Source of the DNA: Campylobacter ureolyticus
GTDB lineage: Bacteria > Campylobacterota > Campylobacteria > Campylobacterales > Campylobacteraceae
Direction: 5' to 3'
NCBI RefSeq assembly: GCF_013372225.1
Contig: NZ_CP053832.1
Location: forward strand, 1,736,001 to 1,800,000
Length of the DNA: 64,000 bases
Each line of letters starts with the position of its first letter. Positions within the stretch are counted from its first letter, which is position 1. A model generated the notes under the pieces. It did not search any database. It had not been told where the DNA came from and worked only from the letters and a program-made list of their open reading frames with translations. Positions 54,018-62,716 of this stretch are shown piece by piece. The position numbers and the translations under genes are program-made.

Positions 54018-56549
54018 TTAAAATTTTACTTCAAATGACAAAGCAAAATTTCTTCCTGGAGATGTAAGTCTTTGCCACCCAGATCCTTCATGATTTTCTT
54101 GTTTTGCAATAAAAGACATTGATCCATTTTCTTTTGCCTCTCTTATACTATCCCAAGTTATGTATTTTTTATCAAAAATATTAAATATTCCAGCATTTAA
54201 TTTAAAATTATCACTCATTCTATATTCAGCCATAAAATCAAAAACTAAAAAAGAATTACTAAGCATAGGATAGCTTTCAAGTTTAATATCTTCTTTCTTG
54301 CTAACTCCACTATTATCGTTCAAAAAATACATGGCATCTTTTGGATTTTTAGATTTTTGATATTTTGCACTAAGTAAAATACTAAATTGCCTATCATTAT
54401 ATCCAACCCCCGCCGCAAAAGTTAAAGGAGAAACTCCCATTAATGAACTTCCATCATTTTTTGAGCCTTTTTGATATGAAGCCATAAAAACCCCAAACAA
54501 GCCATCTTCAGTGCCTATTCTTGCATTTAACTCCAATCCTTTAATATGTGCTGAATTTATATTTTGATACTGATATCTAGTTCCTATAACTTTGTCACGC
54601 CAAACTGTCTCCAAAGTATTAAAATCAAACTCTTCCACTTTTTCAACAATATTACTAACACTATAATCAATAAAATTTTTATATTTGGTATAAAATGCTA
54701 ATAAGCTAAAAGCTCCATATTTAAAATCAGAACTTAGTTCTATTTCGTGATTAAAGGCTTTTTCAGTTTTTAAATCAAAATTTGATTTAAAATGCTTAGT
54801 TCCTTGTATGAATTCAACAAAGCTCTCTTGTATTTTTGGGGCTCTAAAAGCTGTATTAAAACTATATTCTAAAAAAGTATCATCAAAAATTTCATATTTC
54901 AATCCAGTGTTGTAGCTAAAATTACTATAAGCTTTATGATCTTGCATATTCCATATTGATTTTGTAGTCTCTTTTGCTAGCTCTCCAGTAGCAGCACCAA
55001 GTTTTGAACTAGTTTTAAGATTGTGTTTAATTTTATCGTAGCGAATTCCTAGAATACCACTTAATCTATCATTTAACTGAATATATTCTTTTAAATAAAT
55101 ATAATAATTATCGGTTCTTATAGGTCTCGTATAAATAAAATTTCCATCTAGAACATAAACTTTTCCATCCATAGCAAACCAAGGAAGTTTTAATATTTTC
55201 CCATCTAGTGTTAAAAGCTCTTTGGAAAACCAACCGGTTGTTTTTTCTATACCAAGTTTTCCTTTTATTGAAGGAACTAAAATCGGAATTCCATTTTCAT
55301 CTTTAATTAATTTTTTACCGTTCGCATCATCAAGGCGAATTTCTCTTTTATTTTTGATAAGCTCAGACCAAAAACCGCTATTTTTAAAATTATCTCTTCC
55401 AAAACCTAAGCCAAAATAAAAACTATGATATGATGAGCAAATTGGTAAATCAATAGTGTTTAAATTTAAATCAATTTGGCTCTTGTCTTGTTTAATATTA
55501 GTACTTCTTTCAAATTTGCTATCTTGATTATTACAATTTCTAAAAACACATGAGTTTTGATTATAAATTTGATTTATAACCTGTTTTGAAAATTGAACTT
55601 TTAATTCTTCCAAAAAACTATCGCTTGGCATATATTCATAACTTACACCATAACGTTTATATGGTGTTTTATCTATTGTAAAAGTCTGATTTCTGCTTGC
55701 TGGAAAGCTTTTTTCTTCTATTAAGCTATCAATACTTTGTTTTTCATAAAATAAATTTATAAAACTATCATCGCCAAACCTGTATCCAAATTTGGTTAAA
55801 TATGATTTTGTTCTATACGAGGTGGGATCTGGCAAAATTCTTCCAGCTCCGCAATATTTATTATAATCTTTATTTGCGATATCTTTTCCACAAATATCCA
55901 AATCATCAATTTTTCCATTATAATAATTTTTTAATTCACTTCCAACTCTTCTTGTATATTGAAAGAGCCCCTCAAAGCCATTATAAATAAACCCACTTCC
56001 TAAAACTTGACGAAATTCACTATTTTTAGACGAATAGGCAGTTTTGCTATAAAATCCAGTTATTTTGCCAGATTCTACAAAATCATGCGCCGATTTTGTT
56101 TGCATAAAAACTGCACCACCTAATGCACCATTTCCTGAATTTAATGAATTTGCACCTTTATAGATGTGAATATTGCTTAAATTTTCTATTTCTGTTCCAC
56201 CTCTTGCACCAGAAATAAAACCTTGTTTTTGATGAAAAGTTGGTACAAAACTTTGTGCAGCTTCAATCCCATCAACTTTTACAGATACTCTATCTTTATC
56301 AACTCCACGAATTGTAAAACCATTTACTCCACTTCTACCACCATCGGTGATACTTACTCCTACTTGATTTTTTACTAAATCTTTTTGAGTAGATATTAAA
56401 GAAGATCTAATTTTATCGCTATTTATTTGTGTTTGTTTAGCTGAAAGCCTATGGGTTGAAACTTCAATCTCTTCAAGTAAAATATTATCATTTGAAAAAC
56501 AAATAGATAAAAACATAAAACTAAATATAATGACTTTGTTATTTGGCAT
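54018..56549 (-). CDS. TonB-dependent heme/hemoglobin receptor, first of a divergent pair
   Basis: Outer-membrane receptor of 843 residues. A signal peptide (about 1-20) is followed by a TonB-box-like LLEEIEVSTHRLS and the plug domain (NQVGVSITDGGRSGVNGFTIRGVDKDRVSVKVDGIEAAQ ... GANSLNSGNGALGGAVFMQTKSAHD). A 22-strand barrel ends in NFALSFEVKF with terminal Phe. The order and the RGVDKDRV segment are those of the hemoglobin/transferrin/lactoferrin receptor family. Extracellular loops have cysteine pairs (CGKDIANKDYNKYC, CVFRNC). It is divergent from a second receptor, shares a Fur-box-like 16-mer with it, and is likely iron-repressed. Heme or hemoglobin is the likeliest ligand. Confidence 0.85.
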   Translation of the reverse strand: MPNNKVIIFSFMFLSICFSNDNILLEEIEVSTHRLSAKQTQINSDKIRSSLISTQKDLVKNQVGVSITDGGRSGVNGFTIRGVDKDRVSVKVDGIEAAQSFVPTFHQKQGFISGARGGTEIENLSNIHIYKGANSLNSGNGALGGAVFMQTKSAHDFVESGKITGFYSKTAYSSKNSEFRQVLGSGFIYNGFEGLFQYTRRVGSELKNYYNGKIDDLDICGKDIANKDYNKYCGAGRILPDPTSYRTKSYLTKFGYRFGDDSFINLFYEKQSIDSLIEEKSFPASRNQTFTIDKTPYKRYGVSYEYMPSDSFLEELKVQFSKQVINQIYNQNSCVFRNCNNQDSKFERSTNIKQDKSQIDLNLNTIDLPICSSYHSFYFGLGFGRDNFKNSGFWSELIKNKREIRLDDANGKKLIKDENGIPILVPSIKGKLGIEKTTGWFSKELLTLDGKILKLPWFAMDGKVYVLDGNFIYTRPIRTDNYYIYLKEYIQLNDRLSGILGIRYDKIKHNLKTSSKLGAATGELAKETTKSIWNMQDHKAYSNFSYNTGLKYEIFDDTFLEYSFNTAFRAPKIQESFVEFIQGTKHFKSNFDLKTEKAFNHEIELSSDFKYGAFSLLAFYTKYKNFIDYSVSNIVEKVEEFDFNTLETVWRDKVIGTRYQYQNINSAHIKGLELNARIGTEDGLFGVFMASYQKGSKNDGSSLMGVSPLTFAAGVGYNDRQFSILLSAKYQKSKNPKDAMYFLNDNSGVSKKEDIKLESYPMLSNSFLVFDFMAEYRMSDNFKLNAGIFNIFDKKYITWDSIREAKENGSMSFIAKQENHEGSGWQRLTSPGRNFALSFEVKF

Positions 56550-56781
56550 AATTTTCCTTAATGTTTAAATTTGGCAAAATTCAGTTATTGTATAAAATTT
56601 AATATAAAACAATAATTAATATCATTATGCTTATAATATATGAATTTTTTCTCTGTCACTTCAAAGTCACCATTTACGATATTTAAATTTATTATAATAA
56701 AACAATACTATAAGCGAATTTTTATAAAATTAAAGATACAATTTATTTCTTAATGATATTAATTATAAATATAGGTATAAA
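56550..56781. promoter_or_regulatory. divergent iron-regulated promoter region between two heme receptor genes
   Basis: The 232-base A+T-rich spacer has the sequence TAATGATATTAATTAT at 56751-56766 and its exact reverse complement at 56612-56627. Each lies 15-62 bases from its receptor start, oriented identically with respect to the gene. The sequence resembles the GATAAT-type Fur operator. No other motif is clear. Confidence 0.6.
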
Positions 56782-59754
56782 ATGGGGAAAAAACTTCTTT
56801 TAATTTTAACAACAAATTTTTTATTCGCACATCAAAATTATGAGCTTAATACCATAGAAGTAAATGCAAATACTATCGATCCAAAAGAAAAAAAGATTGG
56901 TAAAACCTTAAAATCAAATCAAATTTTATCTAAAGAACAAGTTGCAGATAGCAAAGACTTAGTTAAATATGAAACCGGAGTTTCTGTTGTAGAAAGTGGC
57001 AGATTTGGAACAAGTGGATATACCATTAGAGGAGTTGATGAAAATAGAGTAGCTATAATGATTGATGGTTTATCACAGGCTCAAACAATATCTTCACAAG
57101 GATTCAATGAATTATTTATGGGGTATGGAAATTTCAATAACACAAGAAATGGCGTCGAAATAGAAACTCTAAAACAAGCAACTATACAAAAAGGAGCTGA
57201 TTCAGTTAAGGTTGGCAGTGGAGCACTTGGTGGCTCAATTGTTTTTGAAACAAAAGATGCAAGAGACTACTTATTGGATAAAAATTGGTTTTATGCTTTT
57301 AAGACGGGGTATGCTGATAAAAATTATGAATTTTTTACATCGCACACTATTGCCGCAAAAGCAAAATGGTTTGATTTATTAGTAGTAAGAACGGATAGAA
57401 ATTCGCATCAAATTAAAAATTATGATTATCATAAATATGATGAAACGGTTGGAAAAACTAGAAAAAAAGCAGATCCATATAAAATAACTAAAGATAGCAC
57501 TTTGATAAAATTTTCTTTTAATCCAAACGATACAAATAGAATAACTTTTGCAAAAGATATGTATGATGTAAATTCAAAAGGACATGATTTTTCTTATACC
57601 TTTACACCTAGTAATCTTGGAACAGGTACAGTTAAAAGTAATAGTGATGGATATAGATTTACAGATGATTTTATAAAAAGAAAAAATTTTTCTGTTTCAT
57701 TTGAAAATTATGATGAAAATTTATTTTATGATTCGGTAAAAATAACTCTTTCGGACCAAAAAATAACAACAAAGGCAAAAACTGATGAAAAATGTCGTGA
57801 TAAGGATAATTGTGAAACCATATCAAACAAAGCTGGAATAAGCATTAAAGATGGCAAAATTGTTGATAAATGGGGAAAGGAATTTAAAGCAGATGGAAAC
57901 GGTCTAGATAGAACCATAACAGATAGCAAAGGAAATAAATTTAGCTCAAATTATTTTGATTATTATTCACTCATAGGAAGCGAAAAGGTCTGGTATGATT
58001 GTTCTATTTTTAACTGTGACAAACTAGAAGTTAATATTATGGGTCAATATGGCAAAGTAACTGATGAAAGAAAAGTAATAAACCTAAACCTTAGACAAAA
58101 AGACTCAGTAAGTGGAAAAATTTATGGAGCATATGATTGGGATAGCTTGGACCCTCAAACAAGGCCAAAATATTGGGATGCAAAAAAATATGCTGTGTTA
58201 ATGCCAAGAAGCGATGGTTATTTAAACAGATCGTGGAAAGAAAGAGATTTAAATACAGATACGAAACAAATAAACATAGATTTTACAAAAGAATTTAAAC
58301 TATATTCTACAAAGCATAGTTTTGAATATGGCGGACTTTTGTCAAAAGAAAAAAAAGAGATGATAAATAATAGTGGCTATGATGGAAGTGACAATAAATG
58401 GTGGGCACAACCATTTCAACGTATAGAAAATGGCAAAGGTATTAAATGCGATGTAAGTGGTGGATATAGTGGTTTTGCGTGCCCCAAAACATCGATAAAT
58501 TCATTTTTAATTCCAGTTGAGGCAATAACAAATGCTTTATATTTTAAAGATTATATTAAATTTAATGATTTTATTGCGCTTGATTTAGCCTATAGATATG
58601 ATAAAACAAAATATAGAACAAAATATGATCCAAAAACATCTCCAAAAATACCAGATGATATGGTAAAAGGACTTTATATAAAACCAAAATTGTTACCAGA
58701 TAAAATCGAACACTATACAGGTGGAAAAGCTTGGTGGGAAACAGGTATGACCTTTGAGCAATATAAAAATCTATTAAAAAAAATAGATGAAAATATTAAA
58801 AAAAATCAACAAATTCTAAAACAAAACGCACTAGATAATATAAAATATTTTTCGCAACCAAAAGATTTTAACAATGACTCTTATCTTTTTGGACTAGATC
58901 TAGATCCTTTTGAGTTTTTAAGAATTCAACTCAAATATTCAAAAGCATTTAGAAATCCAACAAGTGATGAGCTTTATTTTACATATAAGCATCCTGACTT
59001 TACTGTGGTTCCAAACTGGAATTTAAATACCGAAATCGCAAAAACAAAAGAATCTGCTATAACCCTATATGATGATTTAGGACATTTTACTTTTAGCGTT
59101 TTTAAATCAAACTATAGTAATTTTATTGATTTAAAATATATCGGATCGGAAGTTTTCGAAATTCCAGGAGTGGAAAGACTTAATTATTATAAATATCAAA
59201 ATGTAAATTATCAAAAAGCAAAAGTTAATGGATATGAGATAGAAGCAAGACTAAACTTAGGTGAAGTTACACAAAATTTTTCTAATTTTTATTTAGGCTT
59301 TAAACAGACATTTCAAAAAGGAAAATTTAAAGACGAATATGGCCAAATGCAGCCGATAAACGCAATTGACCCTAAAAAATCTATCTACTCTTTTGGTTGG
59401 AGAAACCAAAAATATGGTTTTGATTTATACCTAACACAAGTATCCCAAAAAAAAGCAGAAGATACCTACAATATGTATTGGAAACAAAATGATGAAAAAA
59501 GAAAATTTATAAAATATAGAAGTGATAAATACACAATTTTAGATTTTATAACTTTTGCAAAACCAATTGAAAATTTAGCTTTAACATTTGGAATTTATAA
59601 TATCACAGATAAAAAATATTTATCATGGAGTTCAGCTAGATCAATAAGAGAATTTGGAACAACAAATTTAATAGATCAAAAAACGGGAGGAGGTATTGAG
59701 AGATTTTATGAACCTGGTAGAAATTTAAAATTTACTTTTGAATACAATTGGTAA
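56782..59754 (+). CDS. TonB-dependent heme receptor, second of a divergent pair
   Basis: 990-residue outer-membrane receptor. Signal peptide about 1-16 (LLLILTTNFLFAH), TonB-box-like ELNTIEVNAN (about 20-29), plug with VVESGRFGTSGYTIRGVDENRVAIMIDGLSQAQ and GADSVKVGSGALGGSIVFETKDARD, then a barrel ending RFYEPGRNLKFTFEYNW. It is longer than the first receptor, mainly in extracellular loops (about 320-420 and 560-680), one of which has four cysteines (CRDKDNC, CSIFNC). Homology to the first receptor is evident in the plug. Its stop overlaps the in-frame leader of the hugZ region. It probably binds heme or a hemoprotein; ligand is inferred from hugZ. Confidence 0.87.
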   Translation: MGKKLLLILTTNFLFAHQNYELNTIEVNANTIDPKEKKIGKTLKSNQILSKEQVADSKDLVKYETGVSVVESGRFGTSGYTIRGVDENRVAIMIDGLSQAQTISSQGFNELFMGYGNFNNTRNGVEIETLKQATIQKGADSVKVGSGALGGSIVFETKDARDYLLDKNWFYAFKTGYADKNYEFFTSHTIAAKAKWFDLLVVRTDRNSHQIKNYDYHKYDETVGKTRKKADPYKITKDSTLIKFSFNPNDTNRITFAKDMYDVNSKGHDFSYTFTPSNLGTGTVKSNSDGYRFTDDFIKRKNFSVSFENYDENLFYDSVKITLSDQKITTKAKTDEKCRDKDNCETISNKAGISIKDGKIVDKWGKEFKADGNGLDRTITDSKGNKFSSNYFDYYSLIGSEKVWYDCSIFNCDKLEVNIMGQYGKVTDERKVINLNLRQKDSVSGKIYGAYDWDSLDPQTRPKYWDAKKYAVLMPRSDGYLNRSWKERDLNTDTKQINIDFTKEFKLYSTKHSFEYGGLLSKEKKEMINNSGYDGSDNKWWAQPFQRIENGKGIKCDVSGGYSGFACPKTSINSFLIPVEAITNALYFKDYIKFNDFIALDLAYRYDKTKYRTKYDPKTSPKIPDDMVKGLYIKPKLLPDKIEHYTGGKAWWETGMTFEQYKNLLKKIDENIKKNQQILKQNALDNIKYFSQPKDFNNDSYLFGLDLDPFEFLRIQLKYSKAFRNPTSDELYFTYKHPDFTVVPNWNLNTEIAKTKESAITLYDDLGHFTFSVFKSNYSNFIDLKYIGSEVFEIPGVERLNYYKYQNVNYQKAKVNGYEIEARLNLGEVTQNFSNFYLGFKQTFQKGKFKDEYGQMQPINAIDPKKSIYSFGWRNQKYGFDLYLTQVSQKKAEDTYNMYWKQNDEKRKFIKYRSDKYTILDFITFAKPIENLALTFGIYNITDKKYLSWSSARSIREFGTTNLIDQKTGGGIERFYEPGRNLKFTFEYNW

Positions 59755-59807
59755 AATTATGGCTAAATTTTAGCTTTATAAAAAAATTATTTAAAAAAGG
59801 AAATACA

Positions 59808-60536
59808 ATGGAAAAAAATTTAATCATAGCTCACATGAATGAGCATCACAGCGATGTTTTAGTTAAGCTTTTTAACAAATATTCAAATTTTAATGTAAAA
59901 AGTGCGAAATTAGTTGATTTTGATGAAAATGGGATTTTTCTAAACTCAGATAATTTAGAAGCAAAAGTACCTTTTAATACAATAGTTACAGATGGTGATT
60001 TTGTAAGTGCTATTAAAAATTTAGCCGCGAGTTTAAAAGAGGATTTTTCTAAAATTAAAAATGAAATTAATGAGTTTAGAAATTCTTTTAAAAGTGTTGT
60101 AATTGCGAGTATTTATAATGATCAAGCGATTGCGAGCTACTCACCGCTTATTAAATTTAATGATAATTTTTACATCTACATAAGTGAAATTAGTGAGCAT
60201 TTTAAAAGCATAAGCACAAATCCTGACAAAATTGAAATTTTATTTTTACAAGATGAAAATGAAGCTGCTTCTATAATACTAAGAAAAAGGCTTACTTATA
60301 AGACAAATGCAGTTGAAATTCGAAGAAATAGTGATGAGTTTAATAATGCTTTAGCGAGTTTTTTAAATCAAACTAGTGGAAAAGGTGGAACAAAACAGAT
60401 CTCAACTATGCAGGACTTTCATCTTTTTAAATTAGAGTTTAAAAAAGGCAGATTTGTAAAAGGATTTGGTGGTGCGTATGATATAAACGGTGATGAGATA
60501 AGCCTTCCACATATAAAAAATCCACATAAATTTTAA
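59808..60536 (+). CDS. hugZ: HugZ-type heme oxygenase
   Basis: Split-barrel heme-degrading enzyme releasing iron inside the cell. The N-terminus is NLIIAHMNEHHSDVLVKLFNKY, as in HugZ. The middle holds SYSPLIKFNDNFYIYISEISEHFKSI and the FLQDENEAASIILRKRLTYKTNAV region, and the tail GFGGAYDINGDEISLPHIKNPHKF supplies the heme-binding C-terminal loop. I start at the ATG at 59808 (242 residues) preceded by AAAAAAGGAAA; 20 further codons upstream are open but overlap the receptor and lack a site. Directly downstream of the receptor, it is probably in the same iron-regulated operon. No heme ABC transporter gene is present in the window. Confidence 0.9.
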   Translation: MEKNLIIAHMNEHHSDVLVKLFNKYSNFNVKSAKLVDFDENGIFLNSDNLEAKVPFNTIVTDGDFVSAIKNLAASLKEDFSKIKNEINEFRNSFKSVVIASIYNDQAIASYSPLIKFNDNFYIYISEISEHFKSISTNPDKIEILFLQDENEAASIILRKRLTYKTNAVEIRRNSDEFNNALASFLNQTSGKGGTKQISTMQDFHLFKLEFKKGRFVKGFGGAYDINGDEISLPHIKNPHKF

Positions 60537-60569
60537 AAGGATTTTATAAGTTTTTTACTCTAAATTTGT

Positions 60570-60575
60570 TATACT
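60570..60575 (+). promoter_or_regulatory. candidate -10 box of dapB
   Basis: TATACT preceded by TTTGT, 28 bases before the dapB ATG, with AAAAAGGAA as ribosome site. It fits a promoter separating dapB-purF from the iron-regulated genes. Confidence 0.5.
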
Positions 60576-60602
60576 CGCTACAAATTTGCAAAAAGGAATG
60601 TA

Positions 60603-61334
60603 ATGCTAAAAATAGGAATTTATGGCTCAAATGGCAGAATGGGAAAAATGATACAAGAGTGCTTAAAAGAGTATGAAAATGTAAAAGTCGCAGCTTTATT
60701 TGATAAAAATAGTTCAAATTTAGAGGATTTTTTCACATCATCAGATGTTGTGATTGACTTTTCTATGCCAGAGGGAACTAAAGCTCTTTTAGAATTCGCT
60801 AAAAAAAATCCAAAACCACTTTGTATCGGTACAACCGGACTTAGTAAAGATGAATTAAACTTAATGAAAGAAATTTCAAAAAATATGCCTATTTTATATG
60901 CCACAAATATGAGTTTAGGAGTAGCTGTTTTAAACAAACTTGCATTTTTAGCAAGCAAAGCCTTAAGCGAATTCGATGCTGAAATTTTAGAAATGCATCA
61001 TAGATATAAAAAAGACGCTCCAAGTGGAACAGCCTTAACATTAGCTAAAAATGTCGCAATTGCTAGAAATTTGGACCTTGATAAAGTTAGAGTTAGTGGA
61101 AGAGATGGCATAATTGGACAAAGATCAAAAGATGAAATTGCTGTTATGAGCTTAAGAGGTGGAGATATTGTTGGTCGTCACACAGCAGGATTTTATGGAA
61201 ATGGCGAGTTTATAGAGTTAAACCACACAGCAACATCAAGAGCTACTTTTGCAAATGGAGCCATAAAAGCTGCTATTTGGTTAAGCTCACAGAAAAATGG
61301 GCTTTATGATATAAATGATTGTTTAGGACTGTAA
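60603..61334 (+). CDS. dapB: 4-hydroxy-tetrahydrodipicolinate reductase
   Basis: NAD(P)H-dependent reductase of the lysine/diaminopimelate pathway. Motifs are [13 protein letters not shown] (about 5-17), CIGTTGLS, and the catalytic [16 protein letters not shown] (about 137-152) with the double His and Lys. The 243 residues are slightly shorter than E. coli's. The end [20 protein letters not shown] is standard. It is followed after one base by purF. Confidence 0.95.
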   Translation: MLKIGIYGSNGRMGKMIQECLKEYENVKVAALFDKNSSNLEDFFTSSDVVIDFSMPEGTKALLEFAKKNPKPLCIGTTGLSKDELNLMKEISKNMPILYATNMSLGVAVLNKLAFLASKALSEFDAEILEMHHRYKKDAPSGTALTLAKNVAIARNLDLDKVRVSGRDGIIGQRSKDEIAVMSLRGGDIVGRHTAGFYGNGEFIELNHTATSRATFANGAIKAAIWLSSQKNGLYDINDCLGL

Positions 61335-61335
61335 A

Positions 61336-62676
61336 ATGTGTGCTATCGTTGGTATAATAAATTCAAAAGATGCTGCAAAAACTGCTTATTATGCGCTTTT
61401 TGCGATGCAACACCGTGGACAAGAATCAAGCGGAATCAGTGCAAGTTTTAATCACAAAATAAAAACTCATAAAGCACAAGGCTTGGTTAGCGATATTTTT
61501 AATAATGAAATTTTAAACTCTTTACAGGGAAATATTGCAATTGGACATAATAGATACTCAACCGCTGGTAGTAAAGATAGCAAAGATGCACAGCCTATTT
61601 GGGCTAGTTATTTGCTTGGCGAAATATCAATAGCACATAATGGAAATTTGATAAATAAAGATGAAATTAGGCAAAATTTAATAAAAGAGGGTGCAATATT
61701 TCACTCAAATATGGACACCGAAAATATAATTCATTTGATTGCTAGAAGTAAAAAAGAGCACTTGCAAGAGCGAATTATAGAGGCTTTAAATATTATAAAA
61801 GGAGCCTATTGCCTTCTTATAATGAGTAGATCAAAAATATTTGCCATAAGAGATAAATATGGAATTAGACCTCTTAGTATAGGAAAATTAAAAGATGGCG
61901 GATATATAATCGCAAGTGAGACCTGTGCTTTTGACTTAGTTGGTGCTACTTTTGTGCGTGATGTAAAGCCAGGTGAAATGATTATTTTTGAAGAAGGAAG
62001 TGATGATTTTGAAAGTATAATGCTATATGAAGAAAAAACTCCTAGAATTTGCGCTTTTGAATACATATACTTTGCAAGACCAGATAGCGTTATAGATGGA
62101 AAAAATGTTTATGAAGTAAGAAAAAATTTAGGAAAAACTTTGGCTTTAAAAAATAAAATAAAAGCTGATCTAGTAGTTCCTGTGCCAGATAGTGGAGTGC
62201 CAGCAGCACTTGGTTTTTCGAATGAAAGCAAAATCCCTTTTGAAATGGCAATAGTTAGAAACCACTATGTAGGAAGAACCTTTATAGAGCCAACCCAAGA
62301 AATGAGAAATTTAAAAGTAAAATTAAAGCTAAATCCTATGAGTGAGGTTTTAAAAGGAAAAAGTATTATTGTAGTCGATGATAGTATAGTTAGAGGAACG
62401 ACTTCTAAAAAAATAGTTGAACTTTTAAAACATGCTGGAGCTAAAGAAGTTCATCTTAAAATAGCTGCTCCAAGAATAAAATTTCCTGATGTTTATGGTA
62501 TAGACACACCTACAAAAAATGAGTTAATAAGTGCAAATTTAAGCGATGATGAAATTTTAAAATACACAGGGGCTGATAGTTTAGAGTTTTTAGAAATAGA
62601 TGAACTAAAAAATGCTATAGGGAATGAAAGAGAATATTCACTCGTTAGTTTTGATGGAAACTACTTTGTAAAATAA
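61336..62676 (+). CDS. purF: amidophosphoribosyltransferase
   Basis: Commits PRPP to purine synthesis. The nucleophile is C2 after Met removal (MCAIVGI). The glutaminase domain has HRGQESSGIS (about 27-36), and NRYSTAG, SNMDTENI mark the substrate pocket. The PRPP loop is SIIVVDDSIVRGTTSKKIVELL (about 345-366). At 446 residues it is shorter than many PurF proteins and has no visible [4Fe-4S] cysteine set, unlike the Bacillus form. The propeptide is absent. It ends just before a bidirectional hairpin. Confidence 0.95.
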   Translation: MCAIVGIINSKDAAKTAYYALFAMQHRGQESSGISASFNHKIKTHKAQGLVSDIFNNEILNSLQGNIAIGHNRYSTAGSKDSKDAQPIWASYLLGEISIAHNGNLINKDEIRQNLIKEGAIFHSNMDTENIIHLIARSKKEHLQERIIEALNIIKGAYCLLIMSRSKIFAIRDKYGIRPLSIGKLKDGGYIIASETCAFDLVGATFVRDVKPGEMIIFEEGSDDFESIMLYEEKTPRICAFEYIYFARPDSVIDGKNVYEVRKNLGKTLALKNKIKADLVVPVPDSGVPAALGFSNESKIPFEMAIVRNHYVGRTFIEPTQEMRNLKVKLKLNPMSEVLKGKSIIVVDDSIVRGTTSKKIVELLKHAGAKEVHLKIAAPRIKFPDVYGIDTPTKNELISANLSDDEILKYTGADSLEFLEIDELKNAIGNEREYSLVSFDGNYFVK

Positions 62677-62680
62677 ATAA

Positions 62681-62714
62681 TTTAAGAAGTGCAATAAATA
62701 CTGCACTTCTTAAA
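62681..62714. terminator. bidirectional terminator between purF and ilvD
   Basis: Perfect 13-bp stem TTTAAGAAGTGCA / TGCACTTCTTAAA with an 8-base loop, four bases past the purF stop and two bases before the ilvD stop. The minus-strand side continues with TTATTTATTTTAC. Confidence 0.8.
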
Positions 62715-62716
62715 GC

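Noticed and set aside
59748-59807. Longer HugZ starting inside the second receptor
   Set aside because: No ribosome site for the ATG at 59748, the added residues are not HugZ-like, and the ATG at 59808 has AAAAAAGGAAA.
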